A stretch of 64,000 nucleotides of DNA from Rhodococcus sp. OK519 (GTDB lineage Bacteria; Actinomycetota; Actinomycetes; Mycobacteriales; Mycobacteriaceae): assembly GCF_003051005.1 (NCBI RefSeq), contig NZ_QAOW01000003.1:186001-250000 (forward strand). The letters are read 5' to 3'. Below are positions 44,301-56,526 of the stretch, in pieces. A program made the translations under genes and the position numbers. Below the pieces are notes generated by a model. It was given only the letters and a program-made list of their open reading frames with translations, did not search any database and was not told where the DNA came from. The stretch's first letter is position 1. Every line of letters starts with the position of its first letter.

Positions 44301-47300
44301 ACGACGGTCCGCGACTCGCTCACCGGAATGTCCGGGGTGTCGTGTGCGGCGGCGAGGGCCGCGACGGTCCGCAGTTCGAACACCTGACGCGCAGTGATCC
44401 GGAGGTCGACCGCGCGAGCCCTGCTGACGAGTTGGATCGAGACGATCGAATCGCCGCCGAGGGTGAAGAAGTCGTCGTCGATGCCCACCCGTTCGAGATC
44501 GAGCACCTCGGCGACCACGGCGGCCAGGGCGGTCTCCGTCTCGGTGCGGGGCTCACCGGAGCCCACCAGCGCAGCGAAGTCCGGTTCCGGCAGCGCCCTC
44601 CGATCGACCTTGCCGTTCGCGGTCAGCGGGAACCGGGGCAGCGGCACGATCACCGCGGGGACCATGTAGTCGGGCAGGCGCTCGCCCACCTCCGCGCGCA
44701 CCGAGAGCGGGTCGGCCCCGCCTGCGACATACCCCACCAATCGGGTCACGCCGCGCCCATCGGTGTGTGCGACGACGACGGCCTCTCGCACACCGGACAC
44801 CTCCGTGAGTACCGACTCGATCTCCCCGAGTTCGACGCGGTAGCCGCGGATCTTCACCTGGTCATCGGCTCGGCCCGCGAACTCGAGTGCGCCATCGGAG
44901 GTCCACCGCACGACGTCGCCGGTGCGATACATGCGCTCCCCCGCGGCGCCGAACGGGTCTGCGACGAAACGTGATCCGGTGATCTCGGGCCGGTCGTGGT
45001 AGCCGCGCACCACGCCTGCGCCGGCCACGTACAGCTCACCGGCGACACCCGGTGGAGCATGCCGCAGCCAGCGATCGAGGACGTACACGCGGGTGCCGGG
45101 AATAGGCCTGCCGATCACGACGGCCGCGCCGCCGATCCGAGCGAACGTCGCATCGACGGTGCATTCGGTGGGGCCGTAGCAGTTGAAGGCCGCGACACCA
45201 CGGGCGCCTGCGGCATCGAGCCTGTCCCACAGTGCCTGCGACACAGCCTCCCCGCCCACCGTGAGTTGGGCCGGGACGTGTTCGGTGGACTCGAGCAATC
45301 CGGCGTCGAGTAGTTGGTTCATCAGCACCGGCACGCAGTCGACGTAGTCGATCCGATGGGCGCGGACGTAGTCGACGATGTAGCCGACGTCGGCGCGCCG
45401 GTCCTCGGCGAGCACGTGCAGGGTGTGGCCGTCGAACAGCCAGGTAAGTGCGGCGACCGCGGAATCGAACGCGAAGGGATACGTCAGCAGTACCCGGCGC
45501 GGGCGACCGGACACCACCGGCATCATCGTCTCCCGCTGCGCGGCATGCAGATCAGAGAGGTTGGCGTGGGTGACGACGACACCCTTGGGCAGACCGGTGG
45601 ACCCGGACGTGTAGATGACATAGGCGGCGTTGTCCGGTCGCAGCGGCGCGAGTCGGTCCGTGTCCGTGACCGGCGCCGGATCGAGTCCCGCCAGTTCCGC
45701 GCGCACGCCGGGGTCGTCGAGCACCAGAACCTCGGTCGGCGCGAGCACATCGTCCAACGACTCTGCGACCGCCGCCGTCGTCACGACGACGGTCGGGCGG
45801 GCATCGGCGACCATGTGCGTCAACCGATCCGTCGGGTACGACGGATCGAGCGGTAGGTACGCGCCCCCCGCGGCGAGCACCGCGGCGACCGCCTCCACCG
45901 TCGACGCCGAGCGCGGTAGGGCCAGCCCCACCCGAACATCGGGTCCGACGCCGCGGCCGATCAGCAACCGTGCCAGTCGTGCCGAGCTTGCGGCCAGTTC
46001 ACCGAACGTGCGCTGCTCGTCGTCGCAGATCACCGCGGGCAGCGCGGGATCGTGCCCGGAGAGCAGATCGACAACCGGCACGGCCGAGGTCGCGGCCGGC
46101 GTCGTCGACCACGCGTCCAGCGCCCGCATTTCGGTTTCCGGTAGCAGGGAGAGTGCGGCGATCCGCCCGGCGGGATTGCCCGCGAGCGCACCGAGCGTCG
46201 CGACCAGCCGCCGGCCCAGCGCCTCGACGTCGCTCGCGCGGAACAGTGAAGGGCGGTAGTCGAGTTTGACGACCAAGCGATCCGCGACGCCCGCGGTGAG
46301 CACGAGCGGATAGTTCGTGGCATCCACCGCGTCGACACCTGCGATCCCGACACCGCCTGCGCGCTGCGCGCGTTCGAGCGCGTCGCGGTCCACGGGGTAC
46401 GACTCGAAGATCGTCAGGGTGTCGAACAGTTCGCCCAGTCCGGTCTCGCGCTGCACCTCGGCCAGACCCAGGTACTGATGGTCGAGGGTGCGTGACTGAT
46501 CCGTCTGCACGCGGCGCAGCATGTCGGCCACGGTCGCGGCTGGGTCGAGACGAACCCGGACCGGCACGGTGTTGATGAACAGGCCCACCATCGATTCCAC
46601 GCCCGGCAGATCCGCAGGACGGCCCGACACCGTTGCGCCGAACACGATGTCGTCACGGCCGACCAGACCCGCCAGAAGCAGGGCCCATCCGGTCTGCAGC
46701 ACGGTGTTGAGCGTGACACCGCAGTCTCGCGCCAGCCCCGTCAACTGTTCGGTGAGGTCGGCGGAGACGTCGACGTCGATCGCGGTGGTGCCCTGCGTGT
46801 CACGCGTCGTTCCGGGCGGGGCGACGAGCGTCGGCTCGGACAGCCCTGCGAGCGATTCACGCCAGAGGGCTCGCGCCGTGTCGTGATCCTGGCGTCCCAG
46901 CCACGACAGGTAGTCACGGTAGGGCCGGACGCTCGGCAGCGCCGCGGCACTGCCACCGGCCGCGTAGATCTCGAGCAGTTCGCGCACCAGGATCGGTGTG
47001 GACCAGCCGTCGACGACGGTATGGTGCGCGGTCAGCAGCAGGCGCACGTCGTGGTCGGCGACTCGGATCAGCGCCCAGCGGACCAGCGGTGGTGCAGTGA
47101 GGTCGAACCACGTGTGCAGGTCCGCGTCGAGCAGGTCCGCAAGATCGCGTTCCGCATCGGTCGATCCTCGTAGATCCACACTGCGCCAGAGCACCTCGAT
47201 GTCCTTGACGACCAGGCCGGCGACGCGCCCGTCCTTGCGGGGACGAAAGCACGTACGCAGCGCCGCGTGCCGGTCCAGCAACGCCTGCGCCGAACGGTGC

Positions 47301-47473
47301 AGACGCTGCTCGTCGACGTCGCCGGTCAGTCGCAGCACCGACTGCACGGTGTACGCATCCGGCTCCTCCTGCGGCGCACCACGCTCCTCGACGATGGGAG
47401 CCGCGACTGTACTCAGGTAGTGCAGACCCTGCTGCAGGGGCGACAGCGGGACGACGTCTTCGAGCTTGGACAT
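38306..47473 (-). CDS. Siderophore NRPS, modules 3-4 (C-A-PCP-E-C-A-PCP-E)
   Basis: A 3055-aa two-module synthetase. Approximate domains: C 1-450 ([10 protein letters not shown], His about 150), A 460-965 ([11 protein letters not shown] near 625), PCP 975-1050 ([11 protein letters not shown]), E 1060-1500 ([18 protein letters not shown]), C 1525-1965 ([10 protein letters not shown]), A 1985-2500, PCP 2515-2590, E 2605-3055. Both C domains follow E domains and open [22 protein letters not shown], as D-accepting condensation domains do. Hand-read specificity codes: DSADTGCVD and DAQEGGLVD; substrates not assigned. The final E domain has NHLVVDG in place of HHLVVDG. No thioesterase or reductase follows. 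It acts after the NRPS at 48.7-56.4 kb. Confidence 0.9.
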   Translation of the reverse strand: MSKLEDVVPLSPLQQGLHYLSTVAAPIVEERGAPQEEPDAYTVQSVLRLTGDVDEQRLHRSAQALLDRHAALRTCFRPRKDGRVAGLVVKDIEVLWRSVDLRGSTDAERDLADLLDADLHTWFDLTAPPLVRWALIRVADHDVRLLLTAHHTVVDGWSTPILVRELLEIYAAGGSAAALPSVRPYRDYLSWLGRQDHDTARALWRESLAGLSEPTLVAPPGTTRDTQGTTAIDVDVSADLTEQLTGLARDCGVTLNTVLQTGWALLLAGLVGRDDIVFGATVSGRPADLPGVESMVGLFINTVPVRVRLDPAATVADMLRRVQTDQSRTLDHQYLGLAEVQRETGLGELFDTLTIFESYPVDRDALERAQRAGGVGIAGVDAVDATNYPLVLTAGVADRLVVKLDYRPSLFRASDVEALGRRLVATLGALAGNPAGRIAALSLLPETEMRALDAWSTTPAATSAVPVVDLLSGHDPALPAVICDDEQRTFGELAASSARLARLLIGRGVGPDVRVGLALPRSASTVEAVAAVLAAGGAYLPLDPSYPTDRLTHMVADARPTVVVTTAAVAESLDDVLAPTEVLVLDDPGVRAELAGLDPAPVTDTDRLAPLRPDNAAYVIYTSGSTGLPKGVVVTHANLSDLHAAQRETMMPVVSGRPRRVLLTYPFAFDSAVAALTWLFDGHTLHVLAEDRRADVGYIVDYVRAHRIDYVDCVPVLMNQLLDAGLLESTEHVPAQLTVGGEAVSQALWDRLDAAGARGVAAFNCYGPTECTVDATFARIGGAAVVIGRPIPGTRVYVLDRWLRHAPPGVAGELYVAGAGVVRGYHDRPEITGSRFVADPFGAAGERMYRTGDVVRWTSDGALEFAGRADDQVKIRGYRVELGEIESVLTEVSGVREAVVVAHTDGRGVTRLVGYVAGGADPLSVRAEVGERLPDYMVPAVIVPLPRFPLTANGKVDRRALPEPDFAALVGSGEPRTETETALAAVVAEVLDLERVGIDDDFFTLGGDSIVSIQLVSRARAVDLRITARQVFELRTVAALAAAHDTPDIPVSESRTVVAATGQVPPTPIVWDTVSHGAPLDRFAQSRLLVAPDSITEDALRAAVTALLTTHHMLRSLFIVTGAVPEWTVPEQVPSADNLVRRVPVTEESWSETFAAEREKAYAALCPDAGVMLQAVWFDFGPARPGRVFIAVHHLVVDGVSWRILVPDLASAVEQAVRGATVALDETGTSFRDWAVGLESAAGSKRILDSLPMWRELSGEEEPALGARDLDPARDTVASARSVEVRVPARVTERLLTTAPAAYRAGVADVLLTALGLAIAAERGGEHVRVHLEGHGREEHVVPGADLSRTVGWFTSLYPAVLDLSGIDVAGALSGDAAAGTALARVKDGLRRIPDSGIGFGILRRLGDATGRLDRYRAPDVMFNYLGRLTLGEESGGAWSAAPEEGALGGAVDPATPLEHILDVNAVTEDGIDGPELVCEFTAAAEILDHDTVARIADRWVDALGALARHTPSAATGGRTASDLTYRGFDYPELLSLAAEVGPIEDVVPLTPLQRGLFFLAELDSDSDVYAMQTVLDLGGDLDVDVMRRSARALLARHATLRTGFRATAAGDPMGVVLTDPELLWTEVDLTGVTDDVERERSAEIVAQDRITRFDIGAAPLLRFTLIRLAPNRHRLVFAAHHLLLDGWSSPLVMRELFTLYGADADLAALAPARPFTDYLAWLSEQNTDAALQRWSHLLSGVVEPTLLAPAGSSLRADLPGEHAITVPAGLAAKLQRRSRELGVTVNTVVQAAWGLLLGHRLDRDDVVFGAVVSGRVPQVAGIETMIGLFINTVPVRVSLQPGEPIDEFLRRAQALQNSVLDDQYVGLADIQRRVGIGELFDTLLVFESYPIDTDALARAQQSGGLEVSDVRGHDATNFPLVLVAALDDELALTLEFQRALFSEIDVDALGQRLVRVLEQLSAPDATTVAAVDLLSGEERALLVGDWAATAPAPATGCATMADLLAVRVATSPDADAVVFGDDRLTFAELGAASSRLARLLIGSGVGPDTVVGLALPRSEQMVVAIAAVIAAGGTYVPIDPSYPADRLAHMVADSTPAVVVTDSTAHAVLEPVLRGTAVVVLDDPSVEAVLRTLAGTPVTDVDRLAVLRPGHTVYVIYTSGSTGLPKGVAVTHSNLLNLFESHRADLYRPTVTATGRESIGVGHAWSFSFDASWQPTLWLLDGHTVHVFDEDTMRDPDAMTDYIVDHRLDFLEVTPSFLDRMLAAGLFDREHRPATVGFGGEAVNPASWRRLRELTEGRAFNLYGPTECTVDALVGQVTEADEPCLGRAVHGGRAYVLDRMLRPVPAGSTGELYIAGAGVARGYLGRPDLTGARFVADPFGVTGERMYRTGDTVRRGITGALEFLGRGDDQVKIRGFRVELGEVEAALAGVRGVRDAIVVAHTDTRGVTRLVGYVTPDGHLDPATARTAVAECLPDYMVPAAVLVLAEFSLTVNGKIDRKSLPEPDFAALVGSGEPRTDTEAMLAAVVADVLGLERVGIDDDFFALGGDSIVSIQLVSRCRAAGLRLTARQVFELRTVAAIAAVCGQAPQPEFDAAAAALAATPGTGEVLPTPIVWEAVNWGTDLGRFSQARLLVAPDGLTVAVLEAAVVGLLEVHPMLRSRFAAVDGTVKWSVPEQVPDVSTVVRRVDVSSCPDEEWGAVFAAERENTYATLRPQDGLMMQVVWFDFGPGRQDRVFVAINHLVVDGVSWRIVVPDLATAVGQALRGEPVALPDAGTPFRAWTRGLVDAAASEQIGATAEYWRRATEIGEPVLGVRTLDPALDTVSAIRSVKRVLPVAITERALRGAVDETLLAALALAVSSVRGGATVRVELEGHGREEQVVPGADVARTVGWFTSMYPVAFDLGGIDVAEVLDGLAPANEAGERAARSLRSVPDNGIGFGVLRRLANEDPFAGYVRPQIVFNYLGRMTLGENAGGPWSGAPEGVALGGSVDPTTPLDHVLQVDAVVEDTADGPILDCEFAASGVLDDATLDAIASAWQRAMVALLGVPAPALP

Positions 47474-47510
47474 GCAGTCGGTCTACTTCCGGTCGAGAGG
47501 GGTACCGGTA

Positions 47511-47551
47511 CGAGCACGGCCCCCGCGCAGGGGCGTCGGGGGCCGTGCTCG
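47511..47551 (-). terminator. Strong hairpin inside the siderophore operon
   Basis: A perfect 15-bp inverted repeat, CGAGCACGGCCCCCG (47511-47525) and CGGGGGCCGTGCTCG (47537-47551). It lies between the binding-protein stop and the NRPS start. It may partially terminate or stabilise the upstream mRNA so that the lipoprotein is made in excess over the synthetase. Confidence 0.6.
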
Positions 47552-47561
47552 AGCCGGGGTG

Positions 47562-48578
47562 TTACTGCTTGGCCGCGGGCAGCGCTCCGAGACCCTCGTC
47601 GATCGAATCGAGGGCGAGTAGCGCAGTCTGATGCGTTGCGGCCTGGGCGTGCTTGACCTGAACGATGTTCCCGGCCTTCACAGCGGGCAAGTTCTGCCAC
47701 AGCGGCGACGCGATCAGTTCCTGCATCTCCGGCGTGACGGATCCGTCGAGCTCGACCCCGTAGACGATGACGTCGGCGCCACTGAGCTTGTCGGAAATCC
47801 TCTCGAACGCAACGTACTCGGAGTGTCCGTCCTCCGGGTTGTCGGTCTGGCCGGGGAACTGCAGACCGAGATCGTCGAACAGGTTCGTGACGTACGAGGA
47901 CTTGTACTCGCGGACGAACTCACCCGGGTCGGGGAAACACACGCTGCACACACCAGCGAACGTCAGTCCGCCGAGCTTGTCCTGGTACTTCTTCGAAATC
48001 TCTTGGGTCCGTGCGTCGTACTGGTCGATGAACGCACCGTACGAATCGGAAACGTTCGCGGCATCCGCGAACTGCTCACCGAGTGTGCGCCAGTCCGCCG
48101 GTGTCGTGGGGCCGAGGAACACGACCGGTGCCAGTGCCTGCAGCTTGCCCATGTCGACCTGCGACTGGGCGCGAGACGGTACACCGAGGATGATCAGGTC
48201 CGGCTTGGCCGCCGTGACCGCCTCGTAGTTCAGTTCGCTGATCGAGCCGTCGGGACCGACCTTCGGAAGGGCGTCGTACGCCTTCTTGGTGTCGGCGTCC
48301 ATGTTGTCGTCCTCGCGGCCCCACTCACAGATGCCGGAGAGATTGGCGCCGGACTGGATCAGCGGCAGCACTGCGTAACCGCAGGCAACGATGCTCTGGG
48401 GATCGCTCGGGATTTCGATCGTGCCGTTCTGCGCCTCGAACGTGCGGGTCGTGGCAGCAGCGGTGGCCTCGTCCGATCCCTTGTCGTCGTCGCTGCCACA
48501 CGCCACCAGTCCAGCGCTCAGCAGCGCGGCGGCGCCGACCACGGCTGCCCGGCGGGCCCAGCCCATGTTCACCTGCAT
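47562..48578 (-). CDS. Iron-siderophore-binding lipoprotein (FecB/FepB type)
   Basis: A 338-aa class-III periplasmic-binding-like protein anchored by a lipobox (LSAGLVACG; lipidated Cys about residue 27). The domain motifs are IVACGYAVLPLIQSG, AAKPDLIILG, and VIVYGVELDGS...AVKAGNIVQVKHA. It should deliver the ferric siderophore to an ABC importer that is not in the window. The ATG chosen has GGGGAG about eight bases upstream; an earlier ATG eight codons upstream does not. Two cysteines in VCSVCFPDP are unusual for this family. It is the first gene after an IdeR box. Confidence 0.9.
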   Translation of the reverse strand: MQVNMGWARRAAVVGAAALLSAGLVACGSDDDKGSDEATAAATTRTFEAQNGTIEIPSDPQSIVACGYAVLPLIQSGANLSGICEWGREDDNMDADTKKAYDALPKVGPDGSISELNYEAVTAAKPDLIILGVPSRAQSQVDMGKLQALAPVVFLGPTTPADWRTLGEQFADAANVSDSYGAFIDQYDARTQEISKKYQDKLGGLTFAGVCSVCFPDPGEFVREYKSSYVTNLFDDLGLQFPGQTDNPEDGHSEYVAFERISDKLSGADVIVYGVELDGSVTPEMQELIASPLWQNLPAVKAGNIVQVKHAQAATHQTALLALDSIDEGLGALPAAKQ

Positions 48579-48631
48579 GCGAGTGTCTCCCCTAGATTTC
48601 ATCGTTCGATGCCGAGCGGTCGCTCGAGTCG

Positions 48632-48650
48632 ATTGGTTAGGCTAACCGAA
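48632..48650. promoter_or_regulatory. IdeR/DtxR iron box before the binding-protein operon
   Basis: ATTGGTTAGGCTAACCGAA matches 16 of 19 positions of the IdeR consensus TTAGGTTAGGCTAACCTAA, with the 13-bp core perfect. It lies 54 bases before the lipoprotein start and should repress lipoprotein, NRPS, ArCP, exporter and reductase genes under iron-replete conditions. Confidence 0.9.
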
Positions 48651-48688
48651 CTTTGCCCTGGTTCCAAGAGCGCGCCCGATCATCGGAC

Positions 48689-51600
48689 TCACAGGAATTC
48701 CATTTCGAACTCGTCGATTTCGGACTGATCGAGGTCGGCGAGGGTCAGATCGGACGGCGTCAACCCGCCTGCGGCGTCTCCCGCGCAATGCCCGCTCAGC
48801 GCACACAGCGCGTCGACCCATGCTCCGGCCAGGCTCGTGACGACTTCGGCATCGACCACCGCGGGACTGAAGCCCCAGGTGGCACGGAGCACCGGGCCGT
48901 GCTCGGTGTCCTCGGTGACGGCGCCGATCTCGACGGCGTGGCTGACGGGCATGTCCCCGTCGGCCGCTCCACCGAGCGTGCTCGATTCCGGTGCACTCGT
49001 CCACGACCCACTCGCCGACTCCCCCAGCGTGAACCGGCCGAGGTAGTTGAAGCCGATCTCGGACCCGCGCCCGGTCGCCAACACGGCCTGCGAAGCAGGA
49101 TCGAGGTGACGGAGGATGCCGAAACCGATTCCGCTGTCGGGAATGCGACGCATCTGCTCCTTGACGGATTTGAGTGCATCGCTCACTGATTCGCCGCCGG
49201 CGAACGCGTCCGGCAGATCCACCCCGTCCACGTCGAGCAGCACCGGGTACAGCGTCGTGAACCACCCGACGGTGCGCGACAGGTCGGCGCCCGGCACCGC
49301 CTGCTCCTCGCGTCCGTGGCCTTCGAGGTCGATCGGCAGGGCGCCCGGCCCCTGAATCTTCGCGACGGCCAGGGCCAGGGCGGTGACCAGAACGTCGTCG
49401 ACGCGCGCGTTGAACCGCTCCGGCACGATCGTCAGCAGTGCGTCGGTCACGTCCCCGGGTACGGCGACCTCGATGGTTGAGGTCCCGGACATCGTGTCCC
49501 GCAGCGGATCGACGGCCCGGGTGCCGATCGCCGCTCGGTTCGGCGCATTCGCCGCGGCCAGCCACATCGGGAGTTCGCTCCGCCGTTCGGAGGCCGTCTC
49601 GACCACGCCGCGAGACCATGTGCGCAGCGGCGTTCCGGTCACCGAGAGCGCGGTACCCGCGCATGCGTCCGCGAGGTCCGGCACGAGGATGCGCCACGAC
49701 ACACCGTCGACCACGAGGTGGTGGATCACCAGCAGCACGAGCGACTCGGACTCACCCGCGTCGAACAGCACCACGCGCACCATCGCACCGCCGGCCGGAT
49801 CGAGGCGCCCGTACGCGTCGTCGGTAGCGGACCGAACAGCCTCGCTACGCGCGTGGCCGTGAAGTCCGCGGATATCGATGTGAGACACGATATCCGCGGC
49901 GGGCACCGCACCGGGCGAGGGGATCTCGAACAAGCGGTCGGTCTCATCGAAGGACGCGCGCAACGCGTCGTGCGTGTCGAGCAACGCCTGCACCGCGTCG
50001 GTGAGCGTCGCGAGCGTCAACCCGTCCGGCGCGCGCAGAAGTCGCGACTGCGCGAACCTCGAGTACGGACCGCCGCGGTCGAGAAGATCGTGAACGATCG
50101 GGGTAGCAGGCGCGAATCCGAGCCCGGCCTCGGGATCCACGGGGGCGGCGTCTTCCTCCGCCTCTGCGACTGCCGCCACTCCCGCGGCCGTCCGGTGTTC
50201 GAAGACGTCGCGCGCAGTGAATCGAATCCCGGCGGCGCGGGCGCGAGAGACCAACTGAATCGAGACGATCGAATCCCCTCCGAGGGAGAAGAAGTCGTCA
50301 CCGGGCCCCACGTCGTCGAGACCCAGAACGTCCGCGACCACGGCGCACAGGCGGCGCTCGAGATCGGTCCCGGCATCGTGTGCCGTGCCCGACGATGTGA
50401 AGTCCGGCGCCGGCAGCGCCTTGCGATCGACCTTGCCGTTGGGCGTGACCGGCAGTGCATCGAGCACGACGACGGCGGCGGGCACCATGTGCGCGGGCAG
50501 ACGCGAGGCCAGATGCTCCCGCAGGCCGTCACCGTCGACAGAATTCGCCACGGCCACGTACCCGACGAGGCGGCGTCGGCCCGGTTCGTCCTCGCGCACG
50601 ACCACCGTCGCCGCCGCCACCGCGGGATGAGACGCGAGCGCCGACTCGACCTCGCCGAGTTCGATACGGAAGCCGCGGATCTTCACCTGGTCGTCGGTGC
50701 GGCCCAGGTATTCCAGCGAGTACTCGAGTCCACCCGATCGCTTCCATCGCACCAGATCCCCGGTGCGGTAGAGCCGTTCGCCGGGCTCACCGAACGGATC
50801 CGCCACGAAGCGTTCCGCGGTGAGCCCGGGCCGGTTCAGATAGCCGCGGGTGACGCCTGGCCCTCCCACGTACAACTCGCCCGGAACCCCACTGGGCACC
50901 AGACGCATCCGTGCATCGAGCACGTGAGCACGTGCTCCGTCGACCGGAAGGCCGATGTGGGGCCGAGTACCCGTGATGTCACCGATCGTGGCATCGACGG
51001 TGCATTCGGTGGGACCGTACATGTTGGTGGCGCGGACGTCGTCTGCGTCGGCGAGTGCGGCCCACAGATCCTCGGAGACCGCCTCACCACCGACGGCGAG
51101 CAGGCCCGGACGGTGCGCTGCAGCAGGATCGAGCAGGCCCGCGCGCAGCAGTTCGGTCATCAACAGCGGTACACAGTCGACGGCGTCGATCCGTGCGCGG
51201 CGCACGCAGTCGACGATGCCCGCCGCGTCCGCAGCGAGGTCGGCGTCGAGCACGTGCAGCGTGTGCCCGGCCAGCATCGACAGCAACGGGTCGATCGCCG
51301 AGTCGAAGGCCAGCGCGTACGTGAGCAGCACCCGCAACTGCCGGTCGTCGGCGGAACCGAACGTCCGGCGGCGTTGCGTCGCCATCAGATTCACGACACC
51401 GCGGTGCGGGACGACGACGCCCTTCGGAACGCCCGTCGACCCGGACGTGTAGATCACGTACGCGGCGTTGTCGGCGGTGGATGTGCCGAGTCGCTCGCCG
51501 GTCGCGAGCGGCCCCGACGCCAGCGCCGGGTCCACCGCGGCGAGGGCGGCCTCGTCGAGCACCAGCACGGGCGCAGCATCGGTGAGCATGTGTGCAATCC

Positions 51601-54600
51601 GGTCGGCAGGATAGGCCGGGTCGATCGGCAGGTAGGCGCCGCCGGCCTGCCACACCGCGAGCGCCGCGATCACGATGTCGGAGCCGCGGGGAAGCTGCAG
51701 GGCCACCACAGTTTCCGGACCGACACCGCGGGCGAACAAATGCCGTGCGAGGCGATTGACGCGCCCACCCAGATCCGCGAATGTGAACTCGGTCCGTCCC
51801 TCTACGAGGGCGATCGCATCGGGCGTGCGCGCAACCCGATCGTCGAACGCCGCTGCCGCGGTCTGGAAGCCGACATGGGCGGCGGGGATCAGCGAGCCGC
51901 AGGTGAGGCGTTCACGCTCCTCGGCCGACAGCAGGTCGACGTCCGACAACCGGGCCTCGGGTGTGTGGACCAGGGCACTGAGCGCCCGCACCACCCGGTC
52001 CACCAGGCCCTCGGCCGTGGCCGCGTCGAACAGGTCGTGGGCGTACTCGATCCGGACGCGTAGCCCGTCGCCGGGCAACTCGACGACGTCGACGGTGAGA
52101 TCGAACATCGCGGCGCCGGTGTCGATCGTGACCACACTCGGTTCGAACTCCGCGAAGTCCCCGACGACGGGCGGCATCCGGTGCTGCACCAACACCTGGA
52201 ACAGCGGGTGCCGGGACGCCGAACGCTCGGGATTGAGCGCCTCCACCAAGCGATCGAACGGAAGATCCTGGTGGGCATAGGCTTCGAGATCCTCCGCGCG
52301 GACGCGAGTGACCAGCTCACGCAGGGTGGGATCCCCCGACAGATCGGAACGCAGCACCACGAGGTTGACGAAGAAGCCGACGAGCTGGTCGAGTTCGGCG
52401 GCCGGCCGACCCGCGGTGGGCGTGCCGACCACGACGTCGGCGCCGGCACCGCTGCCGCTCAACGCGAGCGCGACCGCGGTGTGCGAGAGCATGAACATCG
52501 ACGCGCCTGCCGAACGCGCGAGACTGCGCAGGCCGTCGGCGACGTCGGCGGAGACGGCACGCTCGACGAGGCCGCCCGTGGACGTCGCTGCCGCCGGACG
52601 GTGCCGATCCGTCGGCAGCGCGATCTCCTCCGGCATTCCGGCCAGGCGCGTACGCCAGAACTCGTGCTGCGTGGATGCGAGGCCGTCCAGGTCGTCGTCG
52701 GATCCGAGCAGATCCCGCTGCCACAGTGCGTAGTCCGCGTACTGCACAGGTAGTGCCGCGACCGAGAACTCATCGCCCGCGACAGCGCCGCGGTACGCGG
52801 TACCGAGGTCGCGCAGCAGCACGGGCGTCGACAACTCGTCACTCGCGATGTGGTGGGTCAGCACGAGGAGCACCGACTCGTCGCCGGTCACGAACAAGCG
52901 CAACCGGATCGGGAACTCATTGTCGAGATCGAACGGGTATCGGGCCGCATCCACGAGGATCGAGTCCAGCTCACCGGCATCGACGTGTTCCACGGCGAAC
53001 GGCACTGCCTCGGGGACAGGGCGCACGTGCTGCATGCCGACGCCGTCGACGTCCGCGAGCACGGTGCGCAGCACCTCGTGGCGGCCCAGTACCGCTGTGG
53101 TCGCCACACGCAGGGCCCCGGCGTCGGGCACGCCGCGCAGACGCAGAGCCACGGGAATGTTGTAGGTGGAACTCGGGCCCTCGAGCCGGAACTGGAACCA
53201 CAGCCGCTGCTGGGCCGCCGACAGCGGCGAGACCGGGCCCCGGTCGACGGGCCGCACCGCCGGGCGGTTCCCCGCTCCCGCGGCGACAGCGCACTGTTCG
53301 GCCAGACCGAGGACGGTGGGATGGTCGAACACGGCCCGGATGGCCAGTTCGACACTCACCGCATCGCGCACTCGGGCGATCAGCTTCGCGGCCGCCAGCG
53401 AATGGCCGCCGAGTAGGAAGAAGTCGTCGTCCACCCCCACGGTATCGAGGCCGAGGACGTCGGACACGAGCGCGCACAGCACCCGTTCGAGCTCGGTGGA
53501 CGGCTCTCGCGCCGGGATCGCCGTGGTGAAGTCGGGGTCCGGCAGCAGTTTCCGGTCGATCTTGCCGTTCGACGTCAGGGGCAGCGCGTCGAGGAACACG
53601 AACGCCGCAGGAACCATGTAGGCGGGCAGCCACTTCGCGACCCGGTCCCGGGCACCCGTGTGGTCGCCGTCGCCCCCGACGAGGTACGCGACCAGGCGCG
53701 CCGATCCGGTGGAGTCGGGGCGGGCGACCGCGACGGCGCGGGCGACGCCGGGCAGACGCAGCATGGCGGCCTCGACCTCGCCGAGTTCCACCCGGAAGCC
53801 GCGGATCTTGACCTGATGATCGGTCCGGCCGCGGTAGACGATCTGCCCGTCTGCCGTGCGCTGCACGACGTCTCCGGTCCGATACATCCGCGAGGAATCG
53901 CCCGTCGGATCGACACAGAACGGGTTCGCGACGAAACGTGATGCCGTCAGCGCCGACGCGCCCAGGTAGCCGCGCACCACGCCCGGTCCGGCAACGTACA
54001 GCTCGCCCGGTGCTCCGTCGGGGACCGGGTTCAGTCCCGAATCGAGCACGTACGCGCACAGGTTCGCGACCGGACTTCCGATGACGGGCTCGGAGGCATC
54101 GGTGATCTCGGCGACCACGACGTCGACGGTGCCCTCGGTGGGGCCGTAGAAGTTGAACGCTGTGCCCCCTCGCTCGCGCAGTCGACGCCACAGGTTCTCG
54201 CTCACAGCGTCACCGCCGAAGCCCAGCGTGGGGACGATGTCGGCGGGCAGCAGGTCGGCGTCGACGATGTGCTCGAGTTGCGACGGCGACAGTTCCACGA
54301 AGTGCCAACCCTCGGCCCGCGCCTGCGCCGCGAGCAGCGCCGGATCGCGTTGTGTGTCCTCGTCGACCACCCGCAGTTCGTGCCCCGCGAGCATCCACAG
54401 GTGTGGGCCCCACGACGCATCGAAGGCGAACGACCACGCGTGTCCCACCCGAAGTCGATCCCGCCCCGCGACCGCGCATGCCCGGGAGAACACCCGGTCC
54501 CGGTGGCTGTGGAAGAGACTCACGGCGCCACGGTGCGGCACCTCGACACCCTTGGGCAGCCCCGTGGAACCGGACGTATGGATGATGTAGGCGATGTCGA

Positions 54601-56437
54601 GATCGTGCAGACGATGGCCGCGTTCGGCGGCGGTCAGCGGTTCGTCGGTTCCGACGCTCAGGTCCAGCGCTGCGAAGTCGACGATGCGAAGCTCGCCCGT
54701 CACATCGCGGAGTCGTTCCCCCACATCACCGCTGGTGACGATGCATCCCGGTTCGGTCTCGGCCAGCACGTGAGCGATGCGGTCGGCGGGATGGCCGCGG
54801 TCGATCGGCACGCACGTGCCACCGGCCTCGAGGACCGCGAAGAGCGCGACGAGGGTGTCGACCCCGCGTGGGAGGGCGACCGCGATCCTTCGGTGCGGGC
54901 CGAGGCCGCTCGCGAGCAGCATGCGGGCAAGTCGCCGAGCCCGGGACGCCAACTCGCCGAACGTCAGCGACGTCGACGCGTCACCCGCCGCGGGCGCATC
55001 CGGATCACGGAGTACCTGCGACTGCAGGAGGTCGGGCAGCGTGAGCCCCGACGGAACCGGCACGGTCTTGCCGGCGGAGCCGTCGAGCAGTGCCCGACGC
55101 TCGATGGGGGTGAGTACGGGCAGTCGGGCGAGCGCAACGGATCCGGGATCAGCGAGGGCCGCCACCGAATCCATCAGATGTGCGAGCCGATTCGCGTGTA
55201 CGGCGAGGTCGTCGTCGGTGTAGCGCTCGGCGTCGACATCGATCCACACCTCGAGACCGCCGACGTGGTCGAGGGGGCGCGCGGTGACCATGAGGTCCTG
55301 CAGCGGCCCCCGAGCCACCGAGTGCACCGCGGCGTGTAGGTCGTCGAAGCGCAGGCGGTCGCCGAAGGGCTTCACGTTCACGGACGGGCCCACGACCCCG
55401 CGGGATCCGGCGGGCAGACGCAGATCGTTCTGAATGTCCTCGCCGCGGTAGCGGTAGTGACCGCGGCACCCGGCGACGGCGTCGCGGACCTGCTCGACGA
55501 GCGCACCGACGGTCATCGACGGCGCCGGATCCAGGCGCAGCGGAACAACGTTGACGGCGGACATCGGAACGGCAAGCGCCGCACTCCCCAGACGGTTCAT
55601 CACCGGGAACCCGACGACGATGTCACCGCGCCCACTGGCACCGCGCAGGTAGACCGCGACCGCCGCCGTGAGGACATCGCCCCAACTGGCCCGTGCCGTC
55701 TTACCGACGGCGGCCAGCCCGCGCTGCTGCTCGGCGGTGAGGGTGAGCCGCATTCCACGTGACGCGCGTGCGATTCCGGCCGCGCCCGCCGACAGCGTCA
55801 CGGCCTCCGCGGCGTCGTCGAGGTAGTCCGCCCAGAACACGCGGTCGACCTCGAAATCGGGCGATTCGCGGTAAGCCGCCTCCTCCGCCACGACGGGAGC
55901 GAGGGACGTGAACTTGCAGGCCGGACGGTCCTGTCCGCGCGCGTCGGCGGTGTAGATCTCGGCGATCCTCCGCATCAGCAGCCCGAAGCCGTAGGCATCG
56001 ATGACCAGATGGTGAATGCACAAGTACAGCAGAGCTATACGGTCGTCCAGTTGGAAAACCGTGGCACGCACACAGGATTCCGATCGCGGGTCGATCACCC
56101 GCCGGTGATCAGCCTCCATCAGGCCTTGGGCAGCGGACCACGAGTCTCGCCGATGACGCAGATCTCGAACCGACACGTCGCCGAGACGATGGGCAGCGGG
56201 CCGCAGATGCGCGGTGCCGTCGGACGCGATCTCGACTGCGGCAGTGAGCACTTCGGCCTCGCCGACCGCCACCCTGACAGCACCGACAAGCATCTCGATG
56301 TTCACGTCGCCGCGAAGTTCGATACATTCGGCGGTGTTGAAGATCGGATTGTCGGGGTCCAGCTGCTGAGCGAACCACACGCCGGCCTGGGCTCGGGTCA
56401 GTGGAAATGCCGAGGTCGACGGGCCGGTCGGGGACAC
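48689..56437 (-). CDS. Siderophore NRPS, modules 1-2 (C-A-PCP-C-A-PCP-E)
   Basis: A 2582-aa synthetase. Approximate domains: C 10-445 ([10 protein letters not shown], His 142-143; accepts the DHB group), A 460-970 ([11 protein letters not shown]), PCP 985-1050 ([11 protein letters not shown], Ser 1013), C 1070-1505 ([10 protein letters not shown], 1195-1201), A 1535-2015, PCP 2025-2090 ([11 protein letters not shown], Ser 2056), E 2110-2582 ([28 protein letters not shown]). The GGHS and GGDS carrier sites fit a non-epimerising and an epimerising module. Hand-read codes: DAGEGGFVD and DSDDAGMVD; not assigned. The GTG with AGGAG upstream at 56437 is preferred over the ATG 25 codons earlier. Confidence 0.9.
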   Translation of the reverse strand: MSPTGPSTSAFPLTRAQAGVWFAQQLDPDNPIFNTAECIELRGDVNIEMLVGAVRVAVGEAEVLTAAVEIASDGTAHLRPAAHRLGDVSVRDLRHRRDSWSAAQGLMEADHRRVIDPRSESCVRATVFQLDDRIALLYLCIHHLVIDAYGFGLLMRRIAEIYTADARGQDRPACKFTSLAPVVAEEAAYRESPDFEVDRVFWADYLDDAAEAVTLSAGAAGIARASRGMRLTLTAEQQRGLAAVGKTARASWGDVLTAAVAVYLRGASGRGDIVVGFPVMNRLGSAALAVPMSAVNVVPLRLDPAPSMTVGALVEQVRDAVAGCRGHYRYRGEDIQNDLRLPAGSRGVVGPSVNVKPFGDRLRFDDLHAAVHSVARGPLQDLMVTARPLDHVGGLEVWIDVDAERYTDDDLAVHANRLAHLMDSVAALADPGSVALARLPVLTPIERRALLDGSAGKTVPVPSGLTLPDLLQSQVLRDPDAPAAGDASTSLTFGELASRARRLARMLLASGLGPHRRIAVALPRGVDTLVALFAVLEAGGTCVPIDRGHPADRIAHVLAETEPGCIVTSGDVGERLRDVTGELRIVDFAALDLSVGTDEPLTAAERGHRLHDLDIAYIIHTSGSTGLPKGVEVPHRGAVSLFHSHRDRVFSRACAVAGRDRLRVGHAWSFAFDASWGPHLWMLAGHELRVVDEDTQRDPALLAAQARAEGWHFVELSPSQLEHIVDADLLPADIVPTLGFGGDAVSENLWRRLRERGGTAFNFYGPTEGTVDVVVAEITDASEPVIGSPVANLCAYVLDSGLNPVPDGAPGELYVAGPGVVRGYLGASALTASRFVANPFCVDPTGDSSRMYRTGDVVQRTADGQIVYRGRTDHQVKIRGFRVELGEVEAAMLRLPGVARAVAVARPDSTGSARLVAYLVGGDGDHTGARDRVAKWLPAYMVPAAFVFLDALPLTSNGKIDRKLLPDPDFTTAIPAREPSTELERVLCALVSDVLGLDTVGVDDDFFLLGGHSLAAAKLIARVRDAVSVELAIRAVFDHPTVLGLAEQCAVAAGAGNRPAVRPVDRGPVSPLSAAQQRLWFQFRLEGPSSTYNIPVALRLRGVPDAGALRVATTAVLGRHEVLRTVLADVDGVGMQHVRPVPEAVPFAVEHVDAGELDSILVDAARYPFDLDNEFPIRLRLFVTGDESVLLVLTHHIASDELSTPVLLRDLGTAYRGAVAGDEFSVAALPVQYADYALWQRDLLGSDDDLDGLASTQHEFWRTRLAGMPEEIALPTDRHRPAAATSTGGLVERAVSADVADGLRSLARSAGASMFMLSHTAVALALSGSGAGADVVVGTPTAGRPAAELDQLVGFFVNLVVLRSDLSGDPTLRELVTRVRAEDLEAYAHQDLPFDRLVEALNPERSASRHPLFQVLVQHRMPPVVGDFAEFEPSVVTIDTGAAMFDLTVDVVELPGDGLRVRIEYAHDLFDAATAEGLVDRVVRALSALVHTPEARLSDVDLLSAEERERLTCGSLIPAAHVGFQTAAAAFDDRVARTPDAIALVEGRTEFTFADLGGRVNRLARHLFARGVGPETVVALQLPRGSDIVIAALAVWQAGGAYLPIDPAYPADRIAHMLTDAAPVLVLDEAALAAVDPALASGPLATGERLGTSTADNAAYVIYTSGSTGVPKGVVVPHRGVVNLMATQRRRTFGSADDRQLRVLLTYALAFDSAIDPLLSMLAGHTLHVLDADLAADAAGIVDCVRRARIDAVDCVPLLMTELLRAGLLDPAAAHRPGLLAVGGEAVSEDLWAALADADDVRATNMYGPTECTVDATIGDITGTRPHIGLPVDGARAHVLDARMRLVPSGVPGELYVGGPGVTRGYLNRPGLTAERFVADPFGEPGERLYRTGDLVRWKRSGGLEYSLEYLGRTDDQVKIRGFRIELGEVESALASHPAVAAATVVVREDEPGRRRLVGYVAVANSVDGDGLREHLASRLPAHMVPAAVVVLDALPVTPNGKVDRKALPAPDFTSSGTAHDAGTDLERRLCAVVADVLGLDDVGPGDDFFSLGGDSIVSIQLVSRARAAGIRFTARDVFEHRTAAGVAAVAEAEEDAAPVDPEAGLGFAPATPIVHDLLDRGGPYSRFAQSRLLRAPDGLTLATLTDAVQALLDTHDALRASFDETDRLFEIPSPGAVPAADIVSHIDIRGLHGHARSEAVRSATDDAYGRLDPAGGAMVRVVLFDAGESESLVLLVIHHLVVDGVSWRILVPDLADACAGTALSVTGTPLRTWSRGVVETASERRSELPMWLAAANAPNRAAIGTRAVDPLRDTMSGTSTIEVAVPGDVTDALLTIVPERFNARVDDVLVTALALAVAKIQGPGALPIDLEGHGREEQAVPGADLSRTVGWFTTLYPVLLDVDGVDLPDAFAGGESVSDALKSVKEQMRRIPDSGIGFGILRHLDPASQAVLATGRGSEIGFNYLGRFTLGESASGSWTSAPESSTLGGAADGDMPVSHAVEIGAVTEDTEHGPVLRATWGFSPAVVDAEVVTSLAGAWVDALCALSGHCAGDAAGGLTPSDLTLADLDQSEIDEFEMEFL

Positions 56438-56526
56438 TGACCATCTCCTGTTCTGTAGACGAATCCGACTGCGCCGTAACGCTTCACACGAAGGCTGCAG
56501 AAGCCGAAACAAGATCGAAGAGTACC

